From Ceraceosorus guamensis (taxonomy: Eukaryota > Basidiomycota > Exobasidiomycetes > Ceraceosorales > Ceraceosoraceae): a stretch of 64,000 nt of DNA. Positions 25,442-37,247 of this stretch are shown one piece after another (position 1 is the first letter of the stretch; every line of letters begins with the position of its first letter). Where the stretch lies: NCBI RefSeq assembly GCF_003144195.1, contig NW_020290016.1:186001-250000 (forward strand), written 5' to 3'. A model generated the notes under the pieces. It searched no databases. It was given only the letters and a program-made list of their open reading frames with translations, and was not told the DNA's origin. The position numbers were made by a program, and so were the translations under genes.

Positions 25442-28400
25442 ATGAACTCGATCACCTATCTGGACTCGCTGCTGTCGCGGTCACTCCAAGGGTCACCCAG
25501 GCATTCCAGACGACCAAGCAGTAGCGGAAGCGGAGCTGGCGATGGCAAGATTGCTTCCCAGGGCTTCAGCGAATCTTCCGAGCGAAGGAGAAGCCGAAGG
25601 ACTGCGAGTTCAGGGACAGCTGCGGCCGCATCGAGCATAGACGACAAGGAGCGTATTGAAGTGCTTCAAGAAGCCCTAGGAAGCCAGTCCGGCAAAGTCA
25701 CTCGTAGAGCTAGCGACTACTCTCTTCGCAGGGGCGAAAAGGAACGCCGGAAAGCTGCCCTTGCTCTAGGACTTGGGCTCACGCCAGCCCGTCCAAACGA
25801 GTGCGCCGGACCTGACCGAGGCGCTTCGTCGCCCTCCCCAGCCACTGAGGCAGTGGCTGAGACTCCAGCAGCCAATTACCTATCTTCAGCAGTCGGCAGC
25901 GAGAAAGCTCGAGAAGCGTCGTCCCGAAACGCTCGGCAGTCGGCATCGGAAGGCGCGTACAGCAGGCGCTCTTTGGACGATGGTGGGCGACCAGCGCTGC
26001 CTCGGCGCTCGTTCAGGCCTGCAGGCCCGACTCGATGGGCGACCTTGTGGGGCTTGCCTATCAGTGGATGGCTCACTTCCGCCTCACGTGGTGCTGAAGA
26101 TGGTCGCAGACCAAGCCGATCGGCAGACAGACGCTCAGATGAAGAAGGCAAGGACGATCTTAATTCCCAACGCGGCTTGGCCAGAAGGGCTAGCAGTGGC
26201 TCGTTGCATCTCGGACGATGGCGAGCTGAGCTTGAAATGGAGGCTGAGCTGCGTGCCGACGCTTTCGCTGGTCTCGGCCTCAGCGAAGCGGAAGCAGAGG
26301 ATGTTGTGGACTTCGAAGGCGGCGAGCCCGAGTCGGACGACGACGCACCAACTGCACCTCCAGTCACCCCTGCTACGGGCGCGCTTTCGCCGTCATCGTC
26401 ATACCAGCCGCAGAGATCCCGTAGGGTATCCTCACAGAGCTCCGCAGGCCAAGGACCTCGCCGAGAAGGCAGCGAGTCTGCCCGCTTAGCCTCGTTCCTT
26501 TTTGGGGCATTGGCAAGTCGAGTGGACGACTACTTCGGTCCGCAGCCGTCACAGCCACTGGCGCGCCAATCGCCGGCCGTCACTCCATCTGGCGCTCCAA
26601 CCTCTTCGCCACCTCGCGTGCGCCGAGTCAAACAAGATGCATCAGTCTCTAACCTCGTTCCTGTTCCTCCATCCTTCGAGCATTCTGCTGCTTCTCGTGA
26701 GCTCAATTCAGAGGTCAAGAAAGCAACCGCCAATGGTCAGCCTCCCGGACCGGACGAGCCTGCTCTGGTAGACACCAATGCTTTGACTGAAGCTGGGTCT
26801 CCTGACGACCCAAAAGTCCTGCCGATCCCCTCATACTCGGAAGCCGAGAAAGACGCTCACATGAGTGGTGTCATCGGGGCTGGTCCTGTCCACTCTGCAG
26901 AAGAAGCGTCAGCAGCGGATGTCGGCCCCACTGAGCCTTTGGATCCACCACCCCCTTACACTGCACCTGTGGAGTCCTCGTCTCCTCCAATCGCGACCCG
27001 CCCACTCTCTACCCTGCGGCGAGGATTCGGCGCTTTAAGGCGGGCGCTCAACGCCCTGAGACGAGCTCTCATTGCCTTGTTACTGCTGCCTTATCATGTA
27101 CTTCGACACGGCTGGATGCGCATTCGACGTCAAAGACGCGACATTGGCACGGATGGGACCGCCGCTAGCCTCGTGCCCGTACTGGATTATGAGTCCGCAG
27201 CGCTGCGCGAAGGATCGCCTGCGGGGTCCGCTCGCGAGAAAAACATTTCCTTCGCCCAGCAGGAGAAGCATCTGCGCGCACCGTCGTCATCTGTCGCTGC
27301 TGGCAAGCAGCGGGTCAAGGATGACGAATCGGGAGCGCGGCCGCCAACCCCGGGTGTCAAGACTCGTAGCGGACAGCGTCGTTCTAGTCGATCTTCATCG
27401 TCATCCGCTAGCGAGGACAGCTCGAGTGGCGATGAGCCAGTCACCGAGGACCAAGCCGCCGAAAAAGCTGCTAGAAGAGCTGAGAGGCTTGCCAGGCGCG
27501 TAGCCGTGGCTGCTGAGGAGGAGAGGTCGTTGGCGCTCGCCAAGGCAGCCTCAGTCAATGAGCAGCATGCGCCGCCAGGCACAACAACGGGTGACACTGC
27601 CGAAAGCAGTCTATCGGCGACACGGAGCAGTCGTCTCCTTCCAAATCCGCACCCTGTCGACCCTATGCTCACAAAGGAGCCCAAAGCCAAGAGAGTGAGC
27701 GGAAGGCATCCCAATCTAGACATCGAAAAGAGCGCCGCGGCGTCGGGTGCCACGAGCCCAACCCGAAACCCTTCAACAGTCATCCATCATACCCCCAAGG
27801 TCCTCGTCCTCGACTTGGATGAGACGCTCATCCACTCGACCAGCAGAAGCCCAACTTGGCAAGCTTTGCGAGCGGCGAATGGTGCTCGAGGAGGCAAACC
27901 TGCCTCCATCAGCACAGGTGGCAGTCTTCTTGGGCTCGAGGGGCTTGGGAGCATGCTCGGTTTGGGCGAGAGAGGCGTCCGTCCGCATCAGGTGGAAGTC
28001 ATCCTGGATGGTCGTAGCGTCATCTACCACGTCTACAAGCGTCCTTATGTGGATTACTTTTTGCGCAAGGTGGGTTCTTCGTGTGCGACATGGTCCGTGA
28101 CGCCCTCGAGACGAGACTGACTGTGTAATTGGCTGGAACAGGTCGCGTCATGGTATCACGTAGTCATTTTTACAGCATCTGTTCAAGAGTATGCAGACCC
28201 AGTCATTGATTGGCTGGATCAAGGCCGAGGCTTGGTAAGCCAAAGGCTATTCAGAGAAGCCTGCACTTTTAGAAACGGCAGCTATCTCAAAGATCTCAGC
28301 ATTGTCGACTCGGATCTCTCGCGCGTGTGTTTGGTGGACAACAGTCCGGCAAGCTATCTGATCAATCCAGCAAACGGCATCCCCATCGAAGGCTGGACCA

Positions 28401-28501
28401 ATGATCCTAATGACGAGTGCCTTCTTGACCTCCTGCCGCTCTTGGACGCCCTCCGGTTTGCTTCTGACGTACGCAATGTCTTGTCCATTAGAGGCTTTTG
28501 A
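25442..28501 (+). CDS. NEM1: Nem1-type phosphatase, catalytic subunit of the Nem1-Spo7 complex
   Basis: Two exons, 25442-28069 and 28142-28501 (71-nt intron with GTGGGT donor), give 995 residues. The C-terminal 210 residues are the HAD-type FCP1/NIF phosphatase domain: VLVLDLDETLIHSTS with catalytic D791 and D793, VYKRPYVDYFLRK, then across the intron VASWYHVVIFTASVQEYADP, DLSRVCLVDNSP and GIPIEGWTNDPND, ending LSIRGF as in Nem1. A hydrophobic segment (ALIALLLLPYHVL) near residue 540 is the expected ER/nuclear-membrane anchor. Nem1-Spo7 dephosphorylates the lipin Pah1 and so shifts phosphatidate toward triacylglycerol and limits nuclear membrane growth. The N-terminal region of about 780 residues is Ser/Arg/Ala-rich and much longer than in yeast (446 residues in total). 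Confidence 0.95.
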
Positions 28502-28909
28502 AAGCCGCCGAACGTATGCGACCAGCGCAAATGCGGGCCCAGCACTAGAGTGACTACGCTTTCCTACGTTGCGTTAAGCGCTTCGCATCCGTTAGCTTGT
28601 GCATCCTTCCCTGCTCATCCCAAGCAAACAGCCCAGCATTCACAGCACGTGCACGCTACTGCGTGTGACTGACCAACATACACATCGCAATGAAGACAAT
28701 CGTATCTTTAGAGAATCGATCGATTTTGGTTAGCTGTACTTGAGCGTGTGCATGAGTGGTAACGAAGCGTACAGAGTACCAGCTTGGATTTGCGGGCTTG
28801 ATCCAGCGCGCCACTTGGCTAGTTGGGTGCGAGGAGCACATGAGTTGCAGATGCAACAGGTGAAACGCTGACCGAGAAGGCCGAGAGGAAGACGAAGAGT
28901 CCTCTCTGT
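28502..28909. other. Region between convergent NEM1 and RPL11 genes
   Basis: No gene seen; it must contain the 3' ends of both flanking transcripts. Confidence 0.5.
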
Positions 28910-30068
28910 TTACTTGGCAATGATGCCGTCGAATCGCTGACGGAACCAAGCAGCAGTCTCCTCCTTGGTGACACGGTGAGGAGCGCCAATGCGTTGAGTG
29001 CGCTCCTTTCGACGTGCAACACGGGCACCAGGACGAGTCATGCAAACGTAGAAGTCGGCGCCGAAGATACCAATGGAAGGATCGTACTGTGGGCATGCCA
29101 CGAGCGGCGTTAGCCAAAGCTCCCTCAAGCTTTCCGCTGAACACGGATTCGACCGCTCCACCGCCAGACTCACCTTGATACCCAAGTCGATGTGCTCTGT
29201 GATACCGAAGCCGAAGTTGCCTGTCTCGGAGAAGTTCTGCGTGGGATTCCGATCAGACGTCGAGTGAGCCACATCCAGCAGGTCTCGGTGGTGGCTGGCG
29301 CACCGCTCCTAGGCCCCAGCACTCACCCTGCGGCGCAGCTCGTATTCCTTAACCTTCAGCGCACGCTCAATGATTTCCTCTGCCTTGGGTCCGCGAATAG
29401 TGACATGGCAAGCGATCTTTTCGTTACGACGGATACCGAAACCACGCAGAGTGTAACGCGCTTTGGAGGTAACGGGAGTCTGACCGGTGAGCTGTTCCAA
29501 GACCTTGCATGCACGGGTGAGCCTGTCACCAGACTCTCCCACGGAAATGTTGACCACCAGCTTGTCCACCTTGATCTCCTGTTTAGGTGTCAAGCGAAAC
29601 GTGAACATTCAGCGACTTGCCAGTGCATCGCGTCTCGGTAGCGTTTGCCCCCTTGCCCCTGCTATTCCTAAGCACACCGAATGCCCATTCAACCGACGCC
29701 CTTTTCACCCTTGTGCGAGCGATCTTCCGGGCCGTTCGTTCCGCATTCAATCTAGCCGCCTGACCCGACCAGATCTTTTTGCAGCTCCAGCTCCCACCAT
29801 CATCGCATCTGCCGCTCATCTACCAAATAGCATGGCCGATAATGACTTCCATCGATGTCTGCTCAGTCCACCATCGCCGTGAATACCCCACTTCCGCGAT
29901 CAAGTGTAATGCTAGTATCTTGGACTGCGCTACTCACCCTCATGGGGTTACTAATAGCGACAGGGAAAAGGACGCAGCGTCAAAGGTAGGTCTTAATGAG
30001 AACAAAAAGCGAGCGCGCTCAAGCGCTTGCTGATGCCTGACTCACATTGCCTTTCCTTCGGTAGCCAT
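28910..30068 (-). CDS. RPL11: 60S ribosomal protein L11 (uL5)
   Basis: Five exons in transcript order: 30068-30046 (23 nt), 29950-29938 (13 nt), 29578-29327, 29236-29174, 29086-28910; all phases match and give 175 residues, the normal family length. The first two exons supply MATEGKAI and NPMR, then [78 protein letters not shown] and [14 protein letters not shown] follow. uL5 sits in the central protuberance of the large subunit with 5S rRNA. The ATG at 30068 was chosen because only the route through the 13-nt microexon yields the conserved NPMR and keeps frame. The second intron is 359 nt, four times the others; no full C/D-box pair is evident in it. Confidence 0.96.
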
Positions 30069-31065
30069 CTTGAAGAAATGTTTTGAATGCTTTGCCGTAT
30101 GGAGTATGTTGTGGTTCGGGGCGAGAGCGGTCGTCGTTTCCTGCAAGTCGGTGGCTAGATGGCTGTAGGCCACGGCTTTGAACGGTGCTCGAACGGCGTC
30201 ACAGGCTGCCACGAGTCTCGGCCGAAGAACTTGTACCTGTCGCTCTGGAATTTTCCTTGCAGCTGCGGCGTGAGGCGCACCGCTCGCCTTTCAAGACTAC
30301 TACGCGCGAGCCGGCTCGCCACATTCAGTGTGGTCACGTGCTCACGTCACGTGTACCAGCCCCGATTGCCCCCATGTCAGAAAGGTGATCGCGACCGTAA
30401 CCGTTGATTATTGATTTACCGCTTCGGCATCGTGGACAGCCTGACAAAGGACGTCGAAAGTCCAATTTCGACTTCGATGTGCAAGATGAATTGAAAGACA
30501 TTTTGTTGGGGGGCCGCGTGGGTTCAGGATCCCATGTCGCGGAGCGACGCTTGCAAGTTGACGTGCCAATGCGCTTGATTCGTGAATATGCTTAATCGTG
30601 AATGCGGGACAGGCGTAATCGAAATTGCTCCCGCCAACAAGGTGCGCATTCCATGGACCTCGGACACTGGACGCCTTACTTATGAGTTCGTCCAATATGA
30701 GAATCTACTGCGTTCTTGCTCAAGCAGGTACGGTCGCGAAGAAAATAATACCAGTGACGTCTCACAAAGAGCGACGGCGAGGACTGAGGCCCTGCAACGT
30801 TAGTCTTACGTCGACTCCGTGCCTGCATCAGTTCGTCGCGATATCCCTCCCAACGGTGCACGCTCCCAGCGCTTATCATGCGCAGAGCAGTGCAATGCCA
30901 GCGCGCCGCCACATCAAATTACAATCGGTGCCTCTCTGACCCAGGCTTCCAATAAAGCTGCCATAGTAGGAGTTTTGTCACCTGGCCGACGGCCAGCCTC
31001 TTGAAGACGTGGGTGGAAGGCTAACACACAAGTAGCAGACGATTGGTTGTGCGCAAAGCATCTAT
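30069..31065. other. Intergenic region between RPL11 promoter and TatD 3' end
   Basis: No gene seen. The 300 bp upstream of RPL11 (plus-strand 30069-30400) should hold its promoter; a TCACGTG-containing stretch occurs at about 30332-30352. Confidence 0.45.
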
Positions 31066-32575
31066 TCATATTCGGAACAACCATTGGCTATTTTGTTCCG
31101 CAGCATGCACCACCTCCTCCAAGGTCTTACCTAGCACGGCCGCTACCACCGCCGCGATGCCTCCAATACCACAAGGCTCATTTCTCGACTTGACCGCTTT
31201 CGCCGCGTCCCACTTCTCCTTCTTAGATGAGGCGGGATAGTACAGCTCGGCCAAGTCGGGATGCCTCTTCTTGAATGCATCGATGTGTTTGGCTGATGCG
31301 TGAGTAGCTCTCGGCTCGCACCAGGGCGCATCTGAAACGATGTGGCAACGGCCGTCAGAATGCGGACCGAGCTAGACTTTTGTGGCAGACAGAGCTCACC
31401 AGTTTCGAGCAGCAAGCGCTCTAGAGGGACAGCCTTGAGCGCGTCAAGGTTCTCCTGAGTCTTCATGCCGCATCCATTGATGCTCACAAAAAAGCCAGCA
31501 TCCAGATAGTCTTGCGCTTCCTGCGCCGAACCAGTAAAGGAGTGGACGACTCCCCACCTTTGCTTATCCGAAGCCTTGTCTGCGAAGCGAGACTGTCGCA
31601 TGTATCCCAAGTGGGGCTTTATGATCGCCATAAAGTCGTGATGCGCTGCTCGAGAATGAAGAAACAGCGGCAAACCAAATCTCTTTTGGAGATCGAGCTG
31701 CATTGCGAACCTTTTGCGTTGTTCTTCTGCGCCAGTGAAGTGCAGCCTGTCATAATCTAGGGGTGGCACATTGCGATCCGATGGAGGGCTTCAGCGTAGC
31801 CCACTTCTGAGCGTGCAGCTTCAGACGCCCTCACCTAGTCCGCACTCGCCGATGGCGACAATCTTCTTGGACGGCTGCGGGGTATCTTGCGGCGCAGAGT
31901 GAGCTTCAAGAAGCTGCGTCAGCGCAGCTAGATACCCATCTGGACCACCCTTGTGGTACTTTGAGAATTCGCTCGCTCTGGTAGGATGGCAACCTGCCGT
32001 GCTATAAAGGTCCTCTGGCGACGAGCGGAGCTGACTGAGTCAGCACGAAACGCCGACACAAGGTGTGTCGCTGTGATTTGCGCGCACCGTGCTTCTCCGC
32101 GAGATCCAGAGCATGTCGAGACTCGCTGAGGCTTCCGCCTGTAACGATCTGTGCGATCACCCCAGCCTTTCTTGCACGGCCCAAGACGCTATCGAGATCG
32201 GCTGGAGCAGTCATGGAGCCCGTTACAAATGAGCGATGTAACGTCTGCGAGCGCGACTTGCCCTGTCATTGAGTCTATCATACTGACGCGGATGAGACTT
32301 GTGGCCATGATAAGAGCCTGAGTACATGCCATCCGTCAAGTTCACACCGATGTCTGTGAACCAGGCATCCAAGGCACAGAGCAGGTCGTACGCCTTTTCA
32401 GCTCGCAGCGTCGTCACTCGGGTATCAGAGTGACGACACTCTCAGTGTCTCAGAACTCACCGATGAATCTCAGGTTTGCTAGTTGCCGCTTCAAAGAATC
32501 CTGCGCAGCAGCTTGTTGCTGCTTCTGGTCCTCCTCTGCAGAGGCTGCTGCGGCGACTCGTTTTGGGTTGAGCAT
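31066..32575 (-). CDS. TatD-family metal-dependent deoxyribonuclease
   Basis: Six exons in transcript order: 32575-32461, 32353-32288, 32201-32088, 32014-31835, 31756-31400, 31331-31066; they join in phase to 365 residues. The TIM-barrel metal ligands are all visible: DIGVNLTDGMY (exon 2), TAGCHPTRASEF, IGECGLDYDRLHF with the catalytic glutamate (rebuilt across an intron), LPLFLHSR, GVVHSFTGS, and ETDAPWCEPR (rebuilt across the last intron). The end, GIAAVVAAVLGKTLEEVVHA, is the usual C-terminal helix. TatD enzymes are 3'-5' exonucleases with roles in DNA repair and apoptotic DNA breakdown. Splice sites are mostly GTGAGY, with one GTGCGC and one GTCAGT donor. ATG 32575 opens MLNPKRVAAAASAEED, a short extension that might be a mitochondrial leader, but this is unsure. 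Confidence 0.94.
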
Positions 32576-35500
32576 GCTGTGTGGGCGTTTTTGGCTTCCG
32601 AAGTAGAAGATTGATCTGGTGATCGAAAGAGAGCCACGCAGAGAGATTCCTCGGGCCGAGGTGCTATTAGGAAGAACGAATGACGTGGTGATGGTTATGC
32701 GCGAGCTTCGAGGAGCTCGAAGGGAAGGAGAGGAGTAGTAGAGCTTGTCACCAAGCAGTAATGGTGCTCCTTGCGATAGTCGAAATATGTGGCCTGATAA
32801 GTATTACAAAGGGCTTGAAGTGCTGTAACGGCTCGATCGAGTCACACGAGAGCTGTCAAGGAAGGCAGCATGTAGCGGTCACGATGTGAGAGCGGCGCGC
32901 CCATCATGTTGCAGGCCCGGAGATCGCCAGAGTAAGATGCTTTCGCAAAGCTGCCATGCAGGCGCGTGGCTGTGTATGCCTCCACAACCGCGGTGTAGAT
33001 GCTGCAGACACTCGTGACTCACGCGCGACTCTGACGACGTAGAGGTGCAACACGCGCGGCGCGCGCGCGCATTCATCCCCCTCACAACCCGCAAGCGACT
33101 ATGAGTCACGCGTGTAGGTATATACCGGTACCATGCGTGCACCAACTTGGGACTCTTAACTTCATGCACTCAGCATCAAGCATGGCTTTGCTAGAGTCAA
33201 GTCAGCCACGAATCGATCTCGCTCTCCCCCCTTTCCCCCCTCCTCCCCGCATGAGCTAACAGCCATCGACCTCGTTGAAGGTATGCACGCGCCGCACGGA
33301 GGACTTGGTGATGAGTCACGGGTCATGTGATCGTCGAGCGTACAGTAGTGGAAGTACTCTTGACCCGTGACCACAATAGTAGCTCGAGGAAGCACTCCGT
33401 CATCGACGCCCGTCTTTGGTCGTAATTCAAGCCCAGTTCCTCGTCATCGAGTCAGATCGTGATGACGTGGGGTTCGAGTTCGCTACCTCTTGGGAATGAT
33501 TTGCGCAGTAGTAGTAGTAGTCACGGTATTCTTGATTCAAGTTCCAGTATACCGGCCAGGCGAGCGGGATTCATCCGTGCTAGCCAAGGTGCGCGAGGAG
33601 GCTCGGTACAGAGAGCCGGCCACTAAGCGCCCAAGAACCACGCGGCGGCTATCCCGAATTGGCAAGGGCGGGGTCTCAGACGCATGCTGCTCAAGCACAC
33701 TGCTGCCTGAGAACCGCAGTGTAAACGAGGAACAGCTCACACTCACCCAGAGCTACCGATGCATCATCAAAAGGCAGTCTTGGTCTTGGGTTCGCGATGT
33801 CTGACATTCGTCGCCCTTGCGCCATGCGCGATCGAGATCGACCAGTCCACTTGCTCAACAGCTACAGGGCCGCACAGCGCAGCTTCGTTCGGTACATGTG
33901 CCCCTGGAAGGACACACGAACAAGTCGTGCATATTGCGGTTCAAGCCCGACGCATACACAAACGGGGAAGCGAGACAGAGCGTGGCATCTATAGCTAGCT
34001 CCTATATGGGTCAAAGGCTGACAGAATCACCAATTGACGCCAGTCGAAGCTGGCGCCCCACTGACATACGATTCGTGATCGAACCGATAAAGGGAGGCGC
34101 TGGTAGTTGTGGCTGCACATAGCACGATCGATCCATCTCTCGACGCGCACTTCAGCCCCTCGGCGGGCTAAGAGAAGGGTGCCGGATGGCCAACGGTCAC
34201 CAGTCATTTATAGTTTGCCGCAGTCCCTGGCCTGCGACATGGAAAGAGACGATTACGATCGAGGCGACAGCCTGGCACAGCGGCAAAGCTACCGCACATG
34301 CTCTCAAGGAGCTGTCTGCCCCTAGCACCTGCTGTGAGATCTCCCAACTTCTTCACCTCCAAAGTTGTAAATGAACTGCGTGCCCACAGCATACATTGAT
34401 GAGCCGTCGCGTGACCCTTCGGTACTCTTATCCCTTCCTCCTGTCGGCACAAATCTGGGCGCCAGAGTCAAGAGTCACGGGTGCAATTGAGAAGCGTTGT
34501 GGGCTTTTCGACGTTCGCTCACCTCTCATGACTCGTGACGGCTCGACTAGGCTTCGAAGATTCCTGGATCGGGCGTGGACGCCGATGCAGGGTCCCGATT
34601 CGTAGATGGGGTGGAATGCTGAAGCTGCGCTGCCCGTCACCCGCGTAGGCATGGAGTCGTTGCGTATGCATGGCGGCAAGAGCGTGGGGCGGACAATCGG
34701 AAAGTCACCCATTTGGCGGCAATCCAAAAGTGTGAGCACACGGAGGGAAAGAGAGGCGGACGAGGTGCGGACTTTGCTGCGTCGGGGCTGAATCGAATGC
34801 GTTGCGAGTAGTCCCCACTTGCCACCCCATCCCTTTCGGCCCCTGCCAGGTGCCACCGCCATCGACGCAGCTGCTTCGACCGCCGCCTTCGGAATGTTAC
34901 GAAGCGCTGCAAAGGGAAGGCTTAGTGTGCCGGCAATCGTCAAGTCACAACTCAAAACTGTGAATCGCCTTGGTTCTACTCCTGTTTTGTGACTGCTGAG
35001 GGTACGAAGACTCGATCGTGACTGCTTGATCGCATTCTGATGCGTCGTGAAGTATACTTGGCGCTCGATCGCGCTCGGTTCGTGTGGCATGCGCCGGTAT
35101 GCCTGCTGTAGGCGAGCATTTTTGACGCAAGGAGCAACTAGGCGGCGGCCGGCGCGCGTCTGCGCAGCTCCGCGATGGATCTCATGATCCATCAGCAGTC
35201 ACGAGTAATTCTCGGTTCACGACGCAAGGTCGCTGTGCCCCCCCATGCACATCTACGCGGCGTCCATCAAGCACCACGATCGGGTGTGTCTCCTGCTCAG
35301 GAGAGTCAAGTATTGTGCGGTTCGGTTGATTTAGCATCAGCTCCCAGTCACGAATCCAGTCAGACTGCTGCGCCACGAATGCGTTATGTCTTAACTGGGA
35401 CCCCTCCGCTACGGCATATAGAGCTCGTTACCAATACGCGCGCAGGGCCCACTCAGATCCCCCGGCGCCGACGTATGCAAGGTCCCCTGGCATGGCTTCG

Positions 35501-36821
35501 AACAGCTGCTCGGCCGCGGAAAGATCAAGATTGAGCAGCATGCGGCAGCGATGAGGGGGACGAGTGTCCCAGCTGTGATGTCACCAGCGGGAGTTCTCGC
35601 GCGCATGCACCCCCCCGCACCAAAGGCGTGAGACCCCTGACCGCTGAGCTCGCATACATCAGTCAGTGCCGCACGGCCCACTCGTGAGTCCACGCGCGCA
35701 CGCACTCACACACGCACTCACGTACCGTACTGTAACACCAACGCACCAACATGCGACGAGCTGCGCGGTTGCAAAGTCAGGATCCTAGATGTGTTGGCAG
35801 GCGAGCAGCAGCAGCAAGACGACAAGCACATCGAGGAACGCAAGAAAGAGTGGGCAATCAGAATCACGAACGGGACCCATGCCGCTCAGGAGTTCGTTGA
35901 ACTTGGCGCAGGTTCCAGCCGGCATCCAACGCTCGATCAAGCAAGTCTCAGGTCTCGAGTCGGTCAGGTCCCTGACGAATGGCTAACGGCTGCCTTCGGC
36001 GAGTACGTTGATCGCTAAGCAAGGCACGCCCTTTTCCCAAAGTCTGGACAACACTCGTCACTGGTCTGGTGCCCGTGCTTCGAACGTCGGCAGAGTTCTG
36101 TCTGGCTATGCCAACACTCGTGACTCCTGTTCCTCACTGGGCCTGTGCTCCAAAGTCTCGACAACATGGAAGCTTCTTCTCGAGGCACGAAGCGAGGCCC
36201 TAGCTGACGTGAAAGACAGTCGTGAGTCCGCTGACGAACACTTCGGACTCGCAACATGGTCCGCGTTCGCTACAAGATGTGTAGTCGCGAGTCATAGCTC
36301 TACGCACACTCCGCTCCTCGGAAGGTTGAGCAGCAAGGATCTCCGAGGTAGATTGAGACTTGCAGGCAAGGTTCTGCCTCGAGCTGCGCGTTTGTCCGAC
36401 AATCTTTATTGAGTTCGACCCCTTGCACTCATCTCAACGGCTTCTAGCTCCCGACCAAAGCGCTTAAACTTCACGCTCGCAACTGTAACTGTGACCGCTA
36501 GGCGTGCGCCAAGGTGGAGCACCAGCACAGCAGCAATTGTTCGGGCGCACTGGCTGAGGCTATGCCTTTGCCGATGGCGCTCTGAGCTGAGGCCAACGAG
36601 ACCGTTTGCGCAAGCGCTCGCGCCCACGCCAACGGTCGTACGTTGGGCAACTCACGCACACGCTGGCTTTGCAATGGTAGTAGTGAAGGGTGCATAGCAT
36701 GCGAGGAGGCACTTGGACAGTGTTGAAAAGTGATGCTCGAAACCGAACTTTCATGGGCATGCGGCTTCGAGAGATCACTCAGCTACGCTCCAAAAGATAC
36801 AAAAGGCAGTCGTTTTGGTCG

Positions 36822-37060
36822 CCCTACTTTTTCCTTCCTCCTCCTCATCACACACCACTCTCTCTCTCTCTCTCGACTCGAATTTGGCTCTTCTCTCAGG
36901 TGAGCATCCAACTTCTCGCCTGTTCCCCCGCACGTTCACGCCCTTCCCTCTACCCTTCGACATCCTAGCTGACCCTGTCTGGCTCTCCTTCTCTCTCCCC
37001 TCGCAGTTGTCTCGGCTCTTACCACTGTATCCCTACTATAGTCTCGCTCATCCAATTACC
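36822..37060 (+). promoter_or_regulatory. Pyrimidine-rich core promoter and leader of the repeat-precursor gene
   Basis: A long C/T-rich tract with a CTCTCT run at about 36858-36874 lies 190-430 bp upstream of the ATG. In fungi such CT blocks mark start sites of strongly expressed genes. This is position and composition only. Confidence 0.4.
36900..37006 (+). other. Probable 5' UTR intron of the repeat-precursor gene
   Basis: CTCTCAG/GTGAGC at 36894-36905 is a near-ideal donor, and a branch-like GCTGAC followed by a pyrimidine tract leads to CCTCGCAG at 37006. The intron would be 107 nt and lies entirely before the ATG. Confidence 0.4.
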
Positions 37061-37247
37061 GTCTTTTGACAACACACTCACTAAAGCACTGCGCAAGCAT
37101 CTCTCAGCGATCTTCACAAATCACTCAGCTCATAGCTCATCTACTACCACTAGCACTCGACTGTCTACTGTTCATCAGAAACACTCGAAAGCTCCCTCTC
37201 AACGATAAACTTATCGCACATTCAAGCACAACGCAACAGAAGTCAAA

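Larger units (their letters stand above)
32576..37247. other. Gene-poor block upstream of the repeat-precursor gene
   Basis: About 4.7 kb without a supportable gene. The longest frame (34428-35192, minus) has no domain-like order. The block has a GCGCGC-rich patch near 33055-33072, GTAGTAGTAGTAGT at about 33508, a CACTCACACACGCACTCAC run near 35705, and many copies of TCACGAGT/ACTCGTGA-like words. The last 450 bp are the pyrimidine-rich promoter and leader of the gene at 37248. Confidence 0.5.

Noticed and set aside
29579-29937. C/D-box snoRNA in the RPL11 intron
   Set aside because: An ATGATGG word is present but no matching D box with terminal stem at a plausible distance, so no feature was called.
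34428-35192. A 254-residue minus-strand frame in the gene-poor block
   Set aside because: Composition-driven, no domain-like order, no signal peptide or splice-supported extension.
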